Origin: Paracoccus litorisediminis
Lineage (GTDB): Bacteria > Pseudomonadota > Alphaproteobacteria > Rhodobacterales > Rhodobacteraceae
Reading direction: 5' to 3'
Assembly: GCF_009711205.1 (NCBI RefSeq)
Contig: NZ_WMIG01000001.1
Span: 62,001-126,000, forward strand
DNA: 64,000 bases
Shown: piece by piece, positions 53,363 to 62,272 of the stretch
How the letters are laid out: every line of letters starts with the position of its first letter
Numbering within the stretch: the stretch's first letter is position 1
Notes under the pieces: model-generated
Databases searched by the model: none
What the model saw: only the letters and a program-made list of their open reading frames with translations
Told to the model about the DNA's origin: nothing
Program-made: the position numbers and the translations under genes

Positions 53363-54166
53363 TTACAGCCGGTCGCGATTGCCCCTTGCCGCCACCAGCA
53401 GCGCAGTCGTGGCCAGCACCAGCGAGGCAAGGATCAGAAGCGAGGCGATGGCATTCAGTTCCGGCGATGTCCCCGCCCGGATCAGCGAGAAGATATAGAC
53501 CGGCAGCGTCGTCGTGCCGCCCGAACTCAGCATATTCGAGGTGATGAAGTCATCCATCGAGATCAGGAAGGCCAGCATCGCCCCCGAAAACAGCCCCGGG
53601 AAGATCAGGGGCAGCGTCACCCGGCGAAAGGTCACCCAGCGCGAGGCGTAAAGATCGGTCGCGGCTTCCTCGAAATCCAGCGACATGCCCTGCAGTCGCG
53701 CGCGGATCGGCAGGAAGGCAAAGGGGGTGCAGAATGCGGAATGGGCAATGACCAGCTTGACCATGCCGTTCTGCAGCCCGATCAGCGAAAACAGGATCAG
53801 CGTCGCCACGGCCAGCACGATCTCGGGCAGCAGCAGCGGCAGGTTGACGATGGTTTCCGACAGTCTCCGGTAGCGGACATTGCGGCCACGGATGATCGCC
53901 AATGCCGCCATCAGCGCGATGGTCGTCGCCACCACCGTCGCCACGGCCGCCACGATCAGCGAGGTCTCCAGCGCCTTCATCAGGGCCGGGTTGTTCAGCG
54001 CCGAGCCGTACCATTTCAATGAGAAATGCGTCCAGACGCCCGCGATCTTGTTGTCGTTGAAGGAATAGGCCACCACCACCGCCAAAGGCGCGTAAAGATA
54101 GGCAAAGAACGCCAGATTCAGCGCATTCAGGCCGGGATAGCGTTTGACGTCATGGCGCTTGCTCAT
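53363..54166 (-). CDS. Polyamine-type ABC transporter permease (PotC/PotI-like)
   Basis: The protein has 267 residues with six membrane helices; EAATDLYASRWVTFRRVTLP is the cytoplasmic EAA loop that docks the ATPase. It overlaps the other permease gene by ATGA. Confidence 0.93.
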   Translation of the reverse strand: MSKRHDVKRYPGLNALNLAFFAYLYAPLAVVVAYSFNDNKIAGVWTHFSLKWYGSALNNPALMKALETSLIVAAVATVVATTIALMAALAIIRGRNVRYRRLSETIVNLPLLLPEIVLAVATLILFSLIGLQNGMVKLVIAHSAFCTPFAFLPIRARLQGMSLDFEEAATDLYASRWVTFRRVTLPLIFPGLFSGAMLAFLISMDDFITSNMLSSGGTTTLPVYIFSLIRAGTSPELNAIASLLILASLVLATTALLVAARGNRDRL

Positions 54167-55098
54167 GCGGTGGACTCCTTCGCGGTGGCGCGGCGCGCGA
54201 TCAGCAGCAGCACGATCATCACAAAGACCAGCAGCGTCATGGCGATGGCCGCGCCAAAGGGCCAGTTCCGCCCGCCGCTGAACTGCAGCTGTATCAGCGA
54301 GCCCATCATCATCTGCTTGCCACCGCCCATCAGCGAGGGTTCCAGCACCGCGCCCAGCGACGGCACGAACACAAGGATCGCCCCCGAGATCAGCCCTGGC
54401 GCGGTCAAGGGCAGGATCACCCGGCGCAGCGTGACCCAGCGGTTGCCATACAGATCATGCGCGGCCTCGATCAATGTGCCGTCCAGCTTCTCGATTGAGG
54501 CAAAGACCGGCAGCACCATCAGCGGCATATAGGTATAGACCATCGCCGCCAGCGTCGCCCCGTCATTATACATGAAGCTTAGCCCCGCATGCGCGCCGAA
54601 GAATTCCAGAAAGCGCGGCAGCGGCCCGTCGCGGCCAAGGATGATCATCCAGGCATAGACCCGCAGGATCATCGACACCCAGAAGGGCAGCGTGATCAGA
54701 TAGACCAGCGCAGCTTTAAGCCGGGGCGGTTGGCAGGCGATGTGATAGGCGACGGGAACCGCGACAGCCAGGCAGATCAGCGTCGTCACCCCTGCCAAGG
54801 CCAGCGTCCGCAGGATGATGACCAGATATTGCGGGGTGAATTCCAGTTCCCCTGTCCAGCCCTCGTTGAACAGGATCTGGCGATAGCCGGACAGGTCGAA
54901 CCCCCATTCGAACCCGCCATAGGCCCCGCGTGTCGCCACCGAGACGGCGGCGATGATGAGGATGGGCAGAAGCAGCGCCACGCCCATCAGCAGCCATGAC
55001 GGCAGCAGCCCCCAGAAAGCGAGGTTGTGCCAAAAACCGGGCGCGCGGGCGCGCGGCGCAGTAGCGGTCACCGGACCATGATGGGCGCTGTCGGTCAT
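54163..55098 (-). CDS. Polyamine-type ABC transporter permease (PotB/PotH-like)
   Basis: The protein has 311 residues with an N-terminal cytoplasmic extension of about 25 and six membrane helices. EAAHDLYGNRWVTLRRVILP is the EAA loop. It overlaps both neighbours by ATGA, so the importer subunits are made together. Confidence 0.93.
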   Translation of the reverse strand: MTDSAHHGPVTATAPRARAPGFWHNLAFWGLLPSWLLMGVALLLPILIIAAVSVATRGAYGGFEWGFDLSGYRQILFNEGWTGELEFTPQYLVIILRTLALAGVTTLICLAVAVPVAYHIACQPPRLKAALVYLITLPFWVSMILRVYAWMIILGRDGPLPRFLEFFGAHAGLSFMYNDGATLAAMVYTYMPLMVLPVFASIEKLDGTLIEAAHDLYGNRWVTLRRVILPLTAPGLISGAILVFVPSLGAVLEPSLMGGGKQMMMGSLIQLQFSGGRNWPFGAAIAMTLLVFVMIVLLLIARRATAKESTA

Positions 55099-56165
55099 GC
55101 CAGCAGCACCCGCGCCGAGGTCTCGGCAAAGCCCGCTGCAATCGTGCCGCCGACGGGGATCGTGTCCCCCTCGCGCGAGGCATTGCGGCGCGAGGCGCGG
55201 AACTCGGTCCCGTTGGCGGAAAGCAGGTAATGCGTGTAGCCGCCCATGTAGTTCTTATTGACCACCTGCGCCGGGAAGGCGGTCGCAGGAGCCTGATCGC
55301 CCAGATTGATCTTTTCGGGCCTGACCGACAGGGTCGCCGCGCCCTTGGTCACGCCTGCGGGGGCAGAGACGCGGATCAACTGCCCAAAGGGCGTGCGGAC
55401 CGTCGCCATGCCACCTGCGGCTTCCAGCACCTCGACGGGCAGGAAATTCGTCTCGCCGACGAAATCGGCAACGAAGCGGTTCACGGGTTCCTCATAGATT
55501 TCGGTGGGCGTGCCAATCTGCTGGACCTCGCCGCCGCCCAGAACGGCGATGCGGTCGGACATGTCCAGCGCTTCCTCTTGATCGTGGGTCACGAAGACAA
55601 AGGTGATGCCGGTGTCGCGCTGCAACATGCGCAATTCGTCCCGCATCGCCTGCCGCAGCTTCAGGTCCAGCGCGGACAGCGGTTCGTCCAGCAGCAACAC
55701 CTCGGGTTCGGGGGCAAGGGCGCGGGCCAGGGCGACGCGCTGGCGCTGACCGCCCGACAGTTGCGCGGGCTTGCGGGTGGCGAATTGCGACATGTGGACA
55801 CGCTCAAGCATCTCACCAACGCGGGAACGGATGCGGCTGCGCTGCCAGCCCAGATTTTCCAGCCCGAAGGCCACGTTCTGTTCCAGCGTCATATGCGGGA
55901 ACAGCGCATAGCTTTGGAATACCGTGTTCACCCGACGCTTATGGGGCGGGATCTCGACCACCTCGCGGCCATTGAGCAGGATCGAGCCGGTATCGGGGCT
56001 TTCGAAGCCCGCCAGCATGCGCAGCAGCGTCGTCTTGCCGCATCCCGACGGGCCCAGCATTGTGAAAAACTCATTGCTGCGGATGTCGAAGCTGATCGAC
56101 TTCAGCGCCTGATATGACCCGAAGTTTTTCGAGACCCCGATCACTTCGACGGCTTTCTGATTCAT
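55095..56165 (-). CDS. Polyamine-type ABC transporter ATPase (PotA/PotG-like)
   Basis: The protein has 356 residues from ATG 56165. Walker A GPSGCGKTT, signature LSGGQRQRVALARAL, Walker B VLLLDEPLSALD and switch His in FVTHDQEEAL are intact. A C-terminal TOBE domain (LSVRPEKINLG) follows. It powers the importer and is the first gene of the leftward operon. Box C lies 127 bases upstream. Confidence 0.95.
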   Translation of the reverse strand: MNQKAVEVIGVSKNFGSYQALKSISFDIRSNEFFTMLGPSGCGKTTLLRMLAGFESPDTGSILLNGREVVEIPPHKRRVNTVFQSYALFPHMTLEQNVAFGLENLGWQRSRIRSRVGEMLERVHMSQFATRKPAQLSGGQRQRVALARALAPEPEVLLLDEPLSALDLKLRQAMRDELRMLQRDTGITFVFVTHDQEEALDMSDRIAVLGGGEVQQIGTPTEIYEEPVNRFVADFVGETNFLPVEVLEAAGGMATVRTPFGQLIRVSAPAGVTKGAATLSVRPEKINLGDQAPATAFPAQVVNKNYMGGYTHYLLSANGTEFRASRRNASREGDTIPVGGTIAAGFAETSARVLLA

Positions 56166-56291
56166 CTGGCGAGACCTTGTCCTGATAGTGCGCAAGGGTG
56201 GCCGCGCGCGCCTTGGCCTATTCCTGCACCCATTTTCGCATTGATCCGGCATGCATCCCTGCGGGTAAATGAGGACTTGCGGAACCCCTGA

Positions 56292-56306
56292 TTAGGAAGA
56301 AACTAA
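56292..56306. promoter_or_regulatory. LysR-type box C (TTAG-N7-CTAA)
   Basis: TTAGGAAGAAACTAA matches the box exactly. It lies on the transporter side of the divergent region. Confidence 0.7.
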
Positions 56307-56412
56307 AGTCAGGAAACTCTTGCGATTATTGGCGTATTTCGCAAGGTTGCGGCCCGGATGCTACCGTTTTGGCCAAGCCTGCCCGAAGTATCGGCAGTTT
56401 TCCAAACCGTGC

Positions 56413-56427
56413 TTAGGGCAAGGCTAA
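56413..56427. promoter_or_regulatory. LysR-type box D (TTAG-N7-CTAA)
   Basis: TTAGGGCAAGGCTAA matches exactly, and the palindrome extends to TGCTTAG and CTAAGCA (56410-56430). It lies 94 bases upstream of the HpaB-like start. The rest of 56166-56520 shows no gene. Confidence 0.75.
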
Positions 56428-56520
56428 GCACCCGTAAGCGAAGCGCTTCTTTGCCGCTCTCCTCATGCGTGAAAATACTCACGCAACGGGCCCTTGGGGG
56501 CCACAGCGCATGAGGCCGCC

Positions 56521-57705
56521 ATGATCCGCACCGGCAGGGCGTATCGCCAATCCCTGAGCAATCGCGACATTCTTCTGGACGGGACCCGCGTCGATGACGT
56601 GACCGTGGACCCCATCCTTGGTCCGCTGGTCGATGCCCGTGCCCGTCTTTACGACCTGCAGCACGAGGACGCCTCTCGTGACATCCTCACCGTCACGCGC
56701 AATGGCGAAACTTGCGCAATCGCTGCGCGGCTGCCCGTCTCGCAGGCGGATTGGTGGGCGAAACGGCGTGCAGTCGATCTGGGATTGGATATCCGCGGCG
56801 CGGTTCACCTCCCCAGTCCGGTCGAGGGCATGGGCCAGATCTGGTCGCTGCATGACGCGGCCCCGATGCTGGCCGATCTGGCCCCGGAATTTGCCGAGAA
56901 TGTGCAGACCCAAATCGCCCGCGCGCTGGATCAGGACATGTTCGTGATCACCGCGACCCCTACCACCACGCCCCCTGCCCCGCATGTCCTGCGTGAGACC
57001 GATGCAGGCATCGTCATCGGCGGAGAATGCCTTGCCCCTGCCGCCGCCATTGCCAATCGGATCGCCATTTGGGGGGACACGTCCTTTATCTGCGATCTGG
57101 ATAGGCCGGGATTGGCTTTCCGCTGCCGCTTGGATCAGGCGCGCAGCCTGATCGACGAGACCCGGCTGGTCTTCGATGACGTTCTGGTCCCATGGGAAAA
57201 CGTGCTGTCCCACCGCGACCCGGATGCGGCGCGGCTGATGGCGGACAGTTTGCCGCGCTATGCCGGGTTCGGGTTCCTGCAGCGCCTGCTGCGGGTCGCC
57301 GACCTGATGATCGGGACGGTGCTGCAGAGCGGGCGGGACATGCAGGACGATCTGCTGGGGCTGGCTTTGTGGCGCGAGGGCATCCACGCCCATCTGACCG
57401 CCGCCGTCGCCCTTGGCCAGAAATCCCCGGCCGGATTGATGATGCCCAACCAGTCGCTGCTGCATGCCGGGCGCGCGCTGGCGCTGTCGCGGCTGACCGG
57501 TGCGCTTCCTGCGGACATGTCAGATCACCCCGAACTGCTGGCCTTTGCACAAGGACTGACGGGCAAGGACGCCCCCGAAATCGACATGGATCATGGCGCA
57601 TTCGCCGCCTTCTTGCGCAGCTTCGACTGGGACAGCCCGGTCGCCATCGCCGAGCGTATCGCCCAGCTTGATACCCATGTGGAAAGGGACCTCGCCCTCG
57701 TCTGA
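56521..57705 (+). CDS. Short HpaB-like flavin-dependent monooxygenase
   Basis: The protein has 394 residues from ATG 56521, with GAGG six bases before it. RTGRAYRQSLSNRDILLDGT and VDPILGPLVDARARLYDLQH match the N-terminus of 4-hydroxyphenylacetate 3-monooxygenase oxygenase components; ETRLVFDDVLVPWENVLSHR matches the C-terminal domain. Typical HpaB proteins have about 480-520 residues, so this one is 80-120 shorter, mostly in the middle. The partner flavin reductase HpaC is not nearby. Pyrrole-2-carboxylate oxygenases are in the same family, so a nitrogen heterocycle is one possible substrate. The LysR gene follows after about 70 bases. Confidence 0.85.
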   Translation: MIRTGRAYRQSLSNRDILLDGTRVDDVTVDPILGPLVDARARLYDLQHEDASRDILTVTRNGETCAIAARLPVSQADWWAKRRAVDLGLDIRGAVHLPSPVEGMGQIWSLHDAAPMLADLAPEFAENVQTQIARALDQDMFVITATPTTTPPAPHVLRETDAGIVIGGECLAPAAAIANRIAIWGDTSFICDLDRPGLAFRCRLDQARSLIDETRLVFDDVLVPWENVLSHRDPDAARLMADSLPRYAGFGFLQRLLRVADLMIGTVLQSGRDMQDDLLGLALWREGIHAHLTAAVALGQKSPAGLMMPNQSLLHAGRALALSRLTGALPADMSDHPELLAFAQGLTGKDAPEIDMDHGAFAAFLRSFDWDSPVAIAERIAQLDTHVERDLALV

Positions 57706-57776
57706 TCCCGCGCCAAGGTCGATTGAAACGCCCCGGCATTTCGGACAATATTGCGCCGCTCGGACCGGGATGACGG

Positions 57777-58709
57777 ATGCCTTTACGCTATACCTTGCGA
57801 CAACTGGAATATTTCGTCGCCGTGGGCGAAACCGGAAGCATCGCCGCCGCCTCGCAGCAGGTGAACGTGTCCTCGCCCTCGATCTCGGCCGGGATTTCGC
57901 AGCTTGAGGAGGAACTGGGCGTCAAGCTGTTCGTGCGTTACCACGCGCAGGGTCTGACCCCGACATTGGCGGGGCGAAAGCTGCTGGATCAGGCCCAGAC
58001 AGTGCTGCGTCAGGCGGCAGCCATGCGCGATCTGGCGGGGGATCTGTCCGGCTCGATCCGGGGTCCGCTAGCGGTGGGCTGTCTAAGCACATTCGCACAG
58101 ATAGTGCTGCCGGGTCTGCGCCGCAGCTTCATCGAGCAATACAGCGAGGTTCGCATCAGCCAGATCGAGGCTGATCAGGCCGAGATCTTTGGCATGCTGC
58201 GGCAGGCGCGGATCGATCTGGCGCTGACCTATGATCTGGACCTGCCGAACGACCTGCGCTTCTTTCCCATTCTCGACCTGCCGCCGACGGTTGCCCTTAG
58301 CGAGACGCATCCGCTGGCGCATCTGCCCGCAGTATCGATCCACGAACTGGCACCCTACCCGATGGTGCTGCTGGATCTGCCGCTGAGCGCCGACTACTTC
58401 CTGTCCTTCTTTGTCAAGGCAGGCCTGCGCGCCAATATCGCCGAGCGCACCCGCGATATGGCGGTGATGCGCAGCCTTGTTGCCAACGGCTTCGGCTATT
58501 CGATCGTGAACGTGCGGCCGCTGCATGACGTGGCCCCCGACGGCAAACCGCTGCGCTTCATCCCCCTGACCGGTCAGCAGCGCCCAATGCGGCTGGGTGT
58601 GCTGGTCAGCGAGGGGACCGAACGAACCCAGCTACACAAGGCCTTCATGAAACACGCCGAGACATGGATCGCGGCGCATCAGGGCCGGCTTCTGGGCGTG
58701 AAGGCCTGA
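57777..58709 (+). CDS. LysR-family transcriptional regulator
   Basis: The protein has 310 residues. Residues 5-65 are the LysR winged HTH (LRQLEYFVAVGETGSIAAAS, then VNVSSPSISAGISQLEEELG); the rest is the periplasmic-binding-like effector domain with GPLAVGCLSTFAQIVLPGLR. It directly follows the HpaB-like gene on the same strand. It is the natural candidate to bind the four T-N11-A boxes in this region and to control the cluster in response to its substrate. Confidence 0.95.
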   Translation: MPLRYTLRQLEYFVAVGETGSIAAASQQVNVSSPSISAGISQLEEELGVKLFVRYHAQGLTPTLAGRKLLDQAQTVLRQAAAMRDLAGDLSGSIRGPLAVGCLSTFAQIVLPGLRRSFIEQYSEVRISQIEADQAEIFGMLRQARIDLALTYDLDLPNDLRFFPILDLPPTVALSETHPLAHLPAVSIHELAPYPMVLLDLPLSADYFLSFFVKAGLRANIAERTRDMAVMRSLVANGFGYSIVNVRPLHDVAPDGKPLRFIPLTGQQRPMRLGVLVSEGTERTQLHKAFMKHAETWIAAHQGRLLGVKA

Positions 58710-58820
58710 CCCGCCCTTTTTCACGCCACCTCACGTCTGGGTGAGGCGCGGCAACCCAGCCCTTCTCCCGCCCGTTGTCCTGCCATCGATACAGTGCAAT
58801 CAGCGATGGAGGCTAGCGCG

Positions 58821-59021
58821 ATGAACTGGGATATCGTCGAAGGCAAATGGAACCAGGTCAAAGGCACGGTCAAAGAGCAATGGGGCGATTTGACCGATGA
58901 CGAACTGACCGAAATCGCGGGCAAGCGCGACAAGCTTGCCGGCAAGCTGCAGGAAAAATACGGCTGGACCAAGGAAGAAGCCGAACGTCGCATGGACGAT
59001 TTCCTGCGCGAACGCGCCTGA
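58821..59021 (+). CDS. CsbD-family stress protein
   Basis: The protein has 66 residues from ATG 58821, with GGAGG eight bases before it. It begins MNWDIVEGKWNQVKGTVKEQ and has LTDDELTEIAGKRDKLAGKL, the complete CsbD domain. CsbD proteins are small, charged, general-stress-induced proteins of unknown activity. It has its own terminator. Confidence 0.93.
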   Translation: MNWDIVEGKWNQVKGTVKEQWGDLTDDELTEIAGKRDKLAGKLQEKYGWTKEEAERRMDDFLRERA

Positions 59022-59040
59022 CCCGGCCATACGGGCAGCA

Positions 59041-59068
59041 AGACCCTCGCCATTGGCGGGGGTCTTTT
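59041..59068 (+). terminator. Terminator of the csbD-like gene
   Basis: Arms AGACCCTCGCC (59041-59051) and GGCGGGGGTCT (59055-59065), with one G-T pair, are followed by TTTT. Confidence 0.85.
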
Positions 59069-59194
59069 GCGTGCAGGGGGTGCGCCCCAATGAGCCATTG
59101 AACAGATCGCGCCGCCTACCTATCTTGTGCGGAAGCAGGAGACCTGCGCTGCCGCTTCCGGGGCCAAGTCTCTTGGCGAGAAAGGACTGATTCC

Positions 59195-61612
59195 ATGAAC
59201 GAATTCGCCCATGCCACCCATCCTGTCCTGCCTCTGCGGGACATCGTGGTATTCCCGCACATGATCGTGCCGCTGTTCGTGGGGCGCGAGAAATCCGTAC
59301 GGGCACTTGAGGCTGTAATGGAGCAGGATCGCCCGATCCTGCTGGCCGCGCAAAAAGACGCGGCTGTCGACGAACCCGCCGCGGACGGCATCTTCCGCAC
59401 CGGCGTGCTGGCCAATGTCTTGCAACTGCTGAAGCTGCCCGACGGGACCGTCAAGGTTCTGGTCGAAGGCCGCCAGCGTGTGCGCATTCTGGACTTCATC
59501 AGCAACGAGAATTTCTTCGAAGCAAGCTGCGAACCGCTTGCCGAGATCGAGGGCGATGACGAAACCCGCACCGCCCTGACCCGTGCCGTCGCCGAGGAAT
59601 TCGAGCGCTATGTAAAAGTGCGCAAGAACATCCCCGAGGAAGTCGTCTCGGCCGTGGCCGAAGCACGCGAGCCCTCGCGTCTGGCCGATCTGGTCAGCGG
59701 CCATCTGGGCATCGCGCTGGACAAGAAGCAGGATCTGCTTGAGACGCTGGACACCGCCGAGCGTCTGGAAAAGGTCTATGGCCTGATGCAGGGCGAAATG
59801 TCGGTCCTGCAGGTCGAGAAGAAGATCAAGTCCCGCGTGAAGACGCAGATGGAGAAGACCCAGCGCGAATACTACCTGAATGAGCAGATGAAGGCCATTC
59901 AGAAGGAGCTGGGCGATGGCGAGGATGGCTCGAACGAGCTGACCGAGCTTGAGGAAAAGATTGCCGCGACCAAGTTCAGCAAGGAGGCCCGCGAAAAGGC
60001 CGATGCCGAGCTGAAGAAGCTGAAGTCGATGTCTCCGATGTCGGCCGAAGCCACGGTCAGCCGCAACTATCTGGACTGGCTGCTGTCCCTGCCCTGGGGC
60101 GTGAAGTCGCGCACCCGCAAGGATCTGGGCAAGGCCGAGGCCGTGCTGGATGCCGACCACTATGGTCTGGAAAAGGTCAAGGAACGCATCGTCGAATATC
60201 TGGCGGTGCAGAACCGCTCGGCCAAGCTGAAGGGGCCGATCCTGTGCCTTGTCGGCCCTCCGGGCGTCGGCAAGACCAGCCTTGGCCGCTCGGTTGCGAA
60301 AGCCACGGGACGCGAATTCATCCGCATCAGCCTTGGCGGCGTGCGTGACGAATCCGAGATCCGCGGCCACCGCCGGACCTATATCGGCTCGATGCCGGGC
60401 AAGATCATCCAGGCGCTGAAAAAGGCCAAGACCACGAACCCGCTCATCCTGCTCGATGAGATCGACAAGATGGGTCAGGATTTCCGCGGCGACCCGGCCT
60501 CGGCCATGCTTGAGGTGCTTGATCCGGAACAGAACGCGACCTTCGTCGACCACTATCTTGAGGTGGAATACGATCTGTCGAACGTGATGTTCGTGACCAC
60601 GGCCAACAGCTACAACATGCCGGGCCCCCTGCTCGACCGGATGGAGATCATCTCTCTCGCCGGCTACACCGAGGACGAGAAGCGCGAGATCGCACGCCAG
60701 CACCTGCTGCCCAAGCAGATTACGGCGAACGGGCTGCGCAAGGGCGAGTTCTCGGTCTCGGATGAGGCGCTCACCCATGTGATCCGCTACTACACCCGCG
60801 AAGCGGGCGTGCGGTCGCTGGAACGCGAGATCGCGAAACTGGCCCGCAAGGCCGTGACCGAGATCCTCAAGGGCAAGGTCAAGTCCGTCGCCGTCGACCC
60901 CGACAAGGCCGAGGAATATCTGGGCGTGCGCCGTCACCGCTATGGTCTGGCCGAAAAGGACGATCAGGTCGGCGTGGTGACCGGTCTGGCCTGGACTCAG
61001 GTCGGTGGCGATCTGCTGCAGATCGAGGCGCTTAAGCTGCCCGGCAAGGGCCGGATGAAGACGACCGGGAAACTGGGCGAGGTGATGAAGGAGTCGATTG
61101 ACGCGGCGGCGAGCTATGTGCGCTCGATCGCGCCCCAGATTGGGGTGAAGCCGCCGAAATTCGATGCCATCGACATCCACGTCCACGTGCCCGACGGGGC
61201 CACACCCAAGGATGGGCCTTCGGCGGGTCTTGCGATGGTCACCTCGATCGTCTCGGTGCTGACGCAGATCCCGGTTCGCAAGGACATCGCCATGACCGGC
61301 GAGGTTTCGTTGCGGGGCAATGCCATGGCGATTGGCGGGCTGAAAGAAAAGTTGCTGGCGGCGCTGCGCGGCGGGATCAAGACGGTGCTGATCCCGGTCG
61401 ACAACGAGAAGGACCTGGCCGAAATTCCGGTCAATGTGAAGGAGGGGCTGCGGATCATCCCTGTCAGTCATGTCCGCGAGGTTCTGGAATATGCGCTGCT
61501 GCGCAAGCCCGAGCCGGTGGAATGGGACGAGGCCGCCGAGGAAGCCGCCGAGGCCAGCAAGCTTGCCGCCGCGCGTGAGCAAGGCAGCGGCGGCACAGCG
61601 GTCGCCCACTAA
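59195..61612 (+). CDS. lon: ATP-dependent protease Lon
   Basis: The protein has 805 residues. The LON substrate-binding domain ([20 protein letters not shown]) is followed by a coiled segment, the AAA domain with GPPGVGKT and LILLDEIDK, and the protease domain with S676 (DGPSAGLAM) and K719, spaced as in E. coli Lon. It degrades damaged and regulatory proteins in the cytoplasm. A strong terminator follows, and an HU-like gene comes next, as is common. Confidence 0.98.
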   Translation: MNEFAHATHPVLPLRDIVVFPHMIVPLFVGREKSVRALEAVMEQDRPILLAAQKDAAVDEPAADGIFRTGVLANVLQLLKLPDGTVKVLVEGRQRVRILDFISNENFFEASCEPLAEIEGDDETRTALTRAVAEEFERYVKVRKNIPEEVVSAVAEAREPSRLADLVSGHLGIALDKKQDLLETLDTAERLEKVYGLMQGEMSVLQVEKKIKSRVKTQMEKTQREYYLNEQMKAIQKELGDGEDGSNELTELEEKIAATKFSKEAREKADAELKKLKSMSPMSAEATVSRNYLDWLLSLPWGVKSRTRKDLGKAEAVLDADHYGLEKVKERIVEYLAVQNRSAKLKGPILCLVGPPGVGKTSLGRSVAKATGREFIRISLGGVRDESEIRGHRRTYIGSMPGKIIQALKKAKTTNPLILLDEIDKMGQDFRGDPASAMLEVLDPEQNATFVDHYLEVEYDLSNVMFVTTANSYNMPGPLLDRMEIISLAGYTEDEKREIARQHLLPKQITANGLRKGEFSVSDEALTHVIRYYTREAGVRSLEREIAKLARKAVTEILKGKVKSVAVDPDKAEEYLGVRRHRYGLAEKDDQVGVVTGLAWTQVGGDLLQIEALKLPGKGRMKTTGKLGEVMKESIDAAASYVRSIAPQIGVKPPKFDAIDIHVHVPDGATPKDGPSAGLAMVTSIVSVLTQIPVRKDIAMTGEVSLRGNAMAIGGLKEKLLAALRGGIKTVLIPVDNEKDLAEIPVNVKEGLRIIPVSHVREVLEYALLRKPEPVEWDEAAEEAAEASKLAAAREQGSGGTAVAH

Positions 61613-61621
61613 AGGAAACCG

Positions 61622-61652
61622 AACCGCGCGAAGGCAACTTCGCGCGGTTTTT
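61622..61652 (+). terminator. Terminator of lon
   Basis: Twelve-base perfect arms AACCGCGCGAAG and CTTCGCGCGGTT enclose a GCAA tetraloop and are followed by a T-run. Confidence 0.92.
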
Positions 61653-61689
61653 CAATCCGCATCCGCATAATCATCATGCAGGAGATGCC

Positions 61690-62040
61690 ATGGCGAAAAA
61701 TGGGCCAGGGGGGCAAGGAAAACGCAAGGGCCGGGCCGAAGCGGGCGACCGCCCCGATCCCGACAATGCGACCGTGCTGCAAAAACGCCAGTTGGTCGCC
61801 CTGATCGCGCAACGGGTCGGACGTCGCAACGCCGAGGTCCGCGAGATCGTCGAGGCGACGCTGGCCGAACTGGGTGAAGCCATCTCGGCAGGCCAGACAC
61901 TGGCGCTACCGCCGCTAGGTCGCGCCCGGATCAGCAAACAGAAGGACGTATCCGGCTCGGAGGTGATCGTGCTGCGGCTACGCCGACGCAAGTCTGGAGC
62001 TGATGCAGACGCGGGTCACGACCACGATGAAAATGATTGA
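61690..62040 (+). CDS. HU/IHF-family DNA-binding protein with extended termini
   Basis: The protein has 116 residues. A basic Gly/Lys/Arg-rich N-terminus (about 28 residues) precedes the HU core: LQKRQLVALIAQRVGRRNAE, VREIVEATLAELGEAISAGQ and LALPPLGRARISKQKD. The C-terminus is Asp/His-rich. The position after lon is typical for an HU gene, but the extra tails and the divergent arm suggest a specialised nucleoid protein, not the main HU. Confidence 0.88.
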   Translation: MAKNGPGGQGKRKGRAEAGDRPDPDNATVLQKRQLVALIAQRVGRRNAEVREIVEATLAELGEAISAGQTLALPPLGRARISKQKDVSGSEVIVLRLRRRKSGADADAGHDHDEND

Positions 62041-62108
62041 TCGGTTGGACGATTTTCTGCCCAGAACCCCTTGCAGCCCCCGGTGACTGCGGCTATCTAG
62101 CCCGCACC

Positions 62109-62183
62109 GGGCGATTAGCTCAGCGGTAGAGCGCTTCGTTCACATCGAAGATGTCAGCGGTTCAAATCCGTTATCGCCCACCA
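62109..62183 (+). tRNA. tRNA-Val (anticodon CAC), with encoded CCA
   Basis: A 75-base cloverleaf starts GGGCGATTAGCTCAGC and ends ATCGCCCACCA. The anticodon loop TTCACAT with anticodon CAC is closed by CTTCG/CGAAG, and the T-arm carries GGTTCAAATCC. A hairpin (62190-62226) and a decayed integrase follow, so its 3' end served as an attachment site. Confidence 0.97.
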
Positions 62184-62189
62184 TAATTT

Positions 62190-62226
62190 CCCCAGCAATT
62201 CCAAGAAGATCCTTGTTTTGCTGGGG
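62190..62226 (+). other. Hairpin after the tRNA gene
   Basis: Nine-base arms CCCCAGCAA (62190-62198) and TTGCTGGGG (62218-62226) enclose a loop that itself can pair CAAG with CTTG. It lacks a T-run. It could be a tRNA transcript end or part of an attachment region. Confidence 0.5.
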
Positions 62227-62272
62227 ATATTTCGTTTCACCGTTACAATTTCTGTTACAAAGCGGGTCTGTG

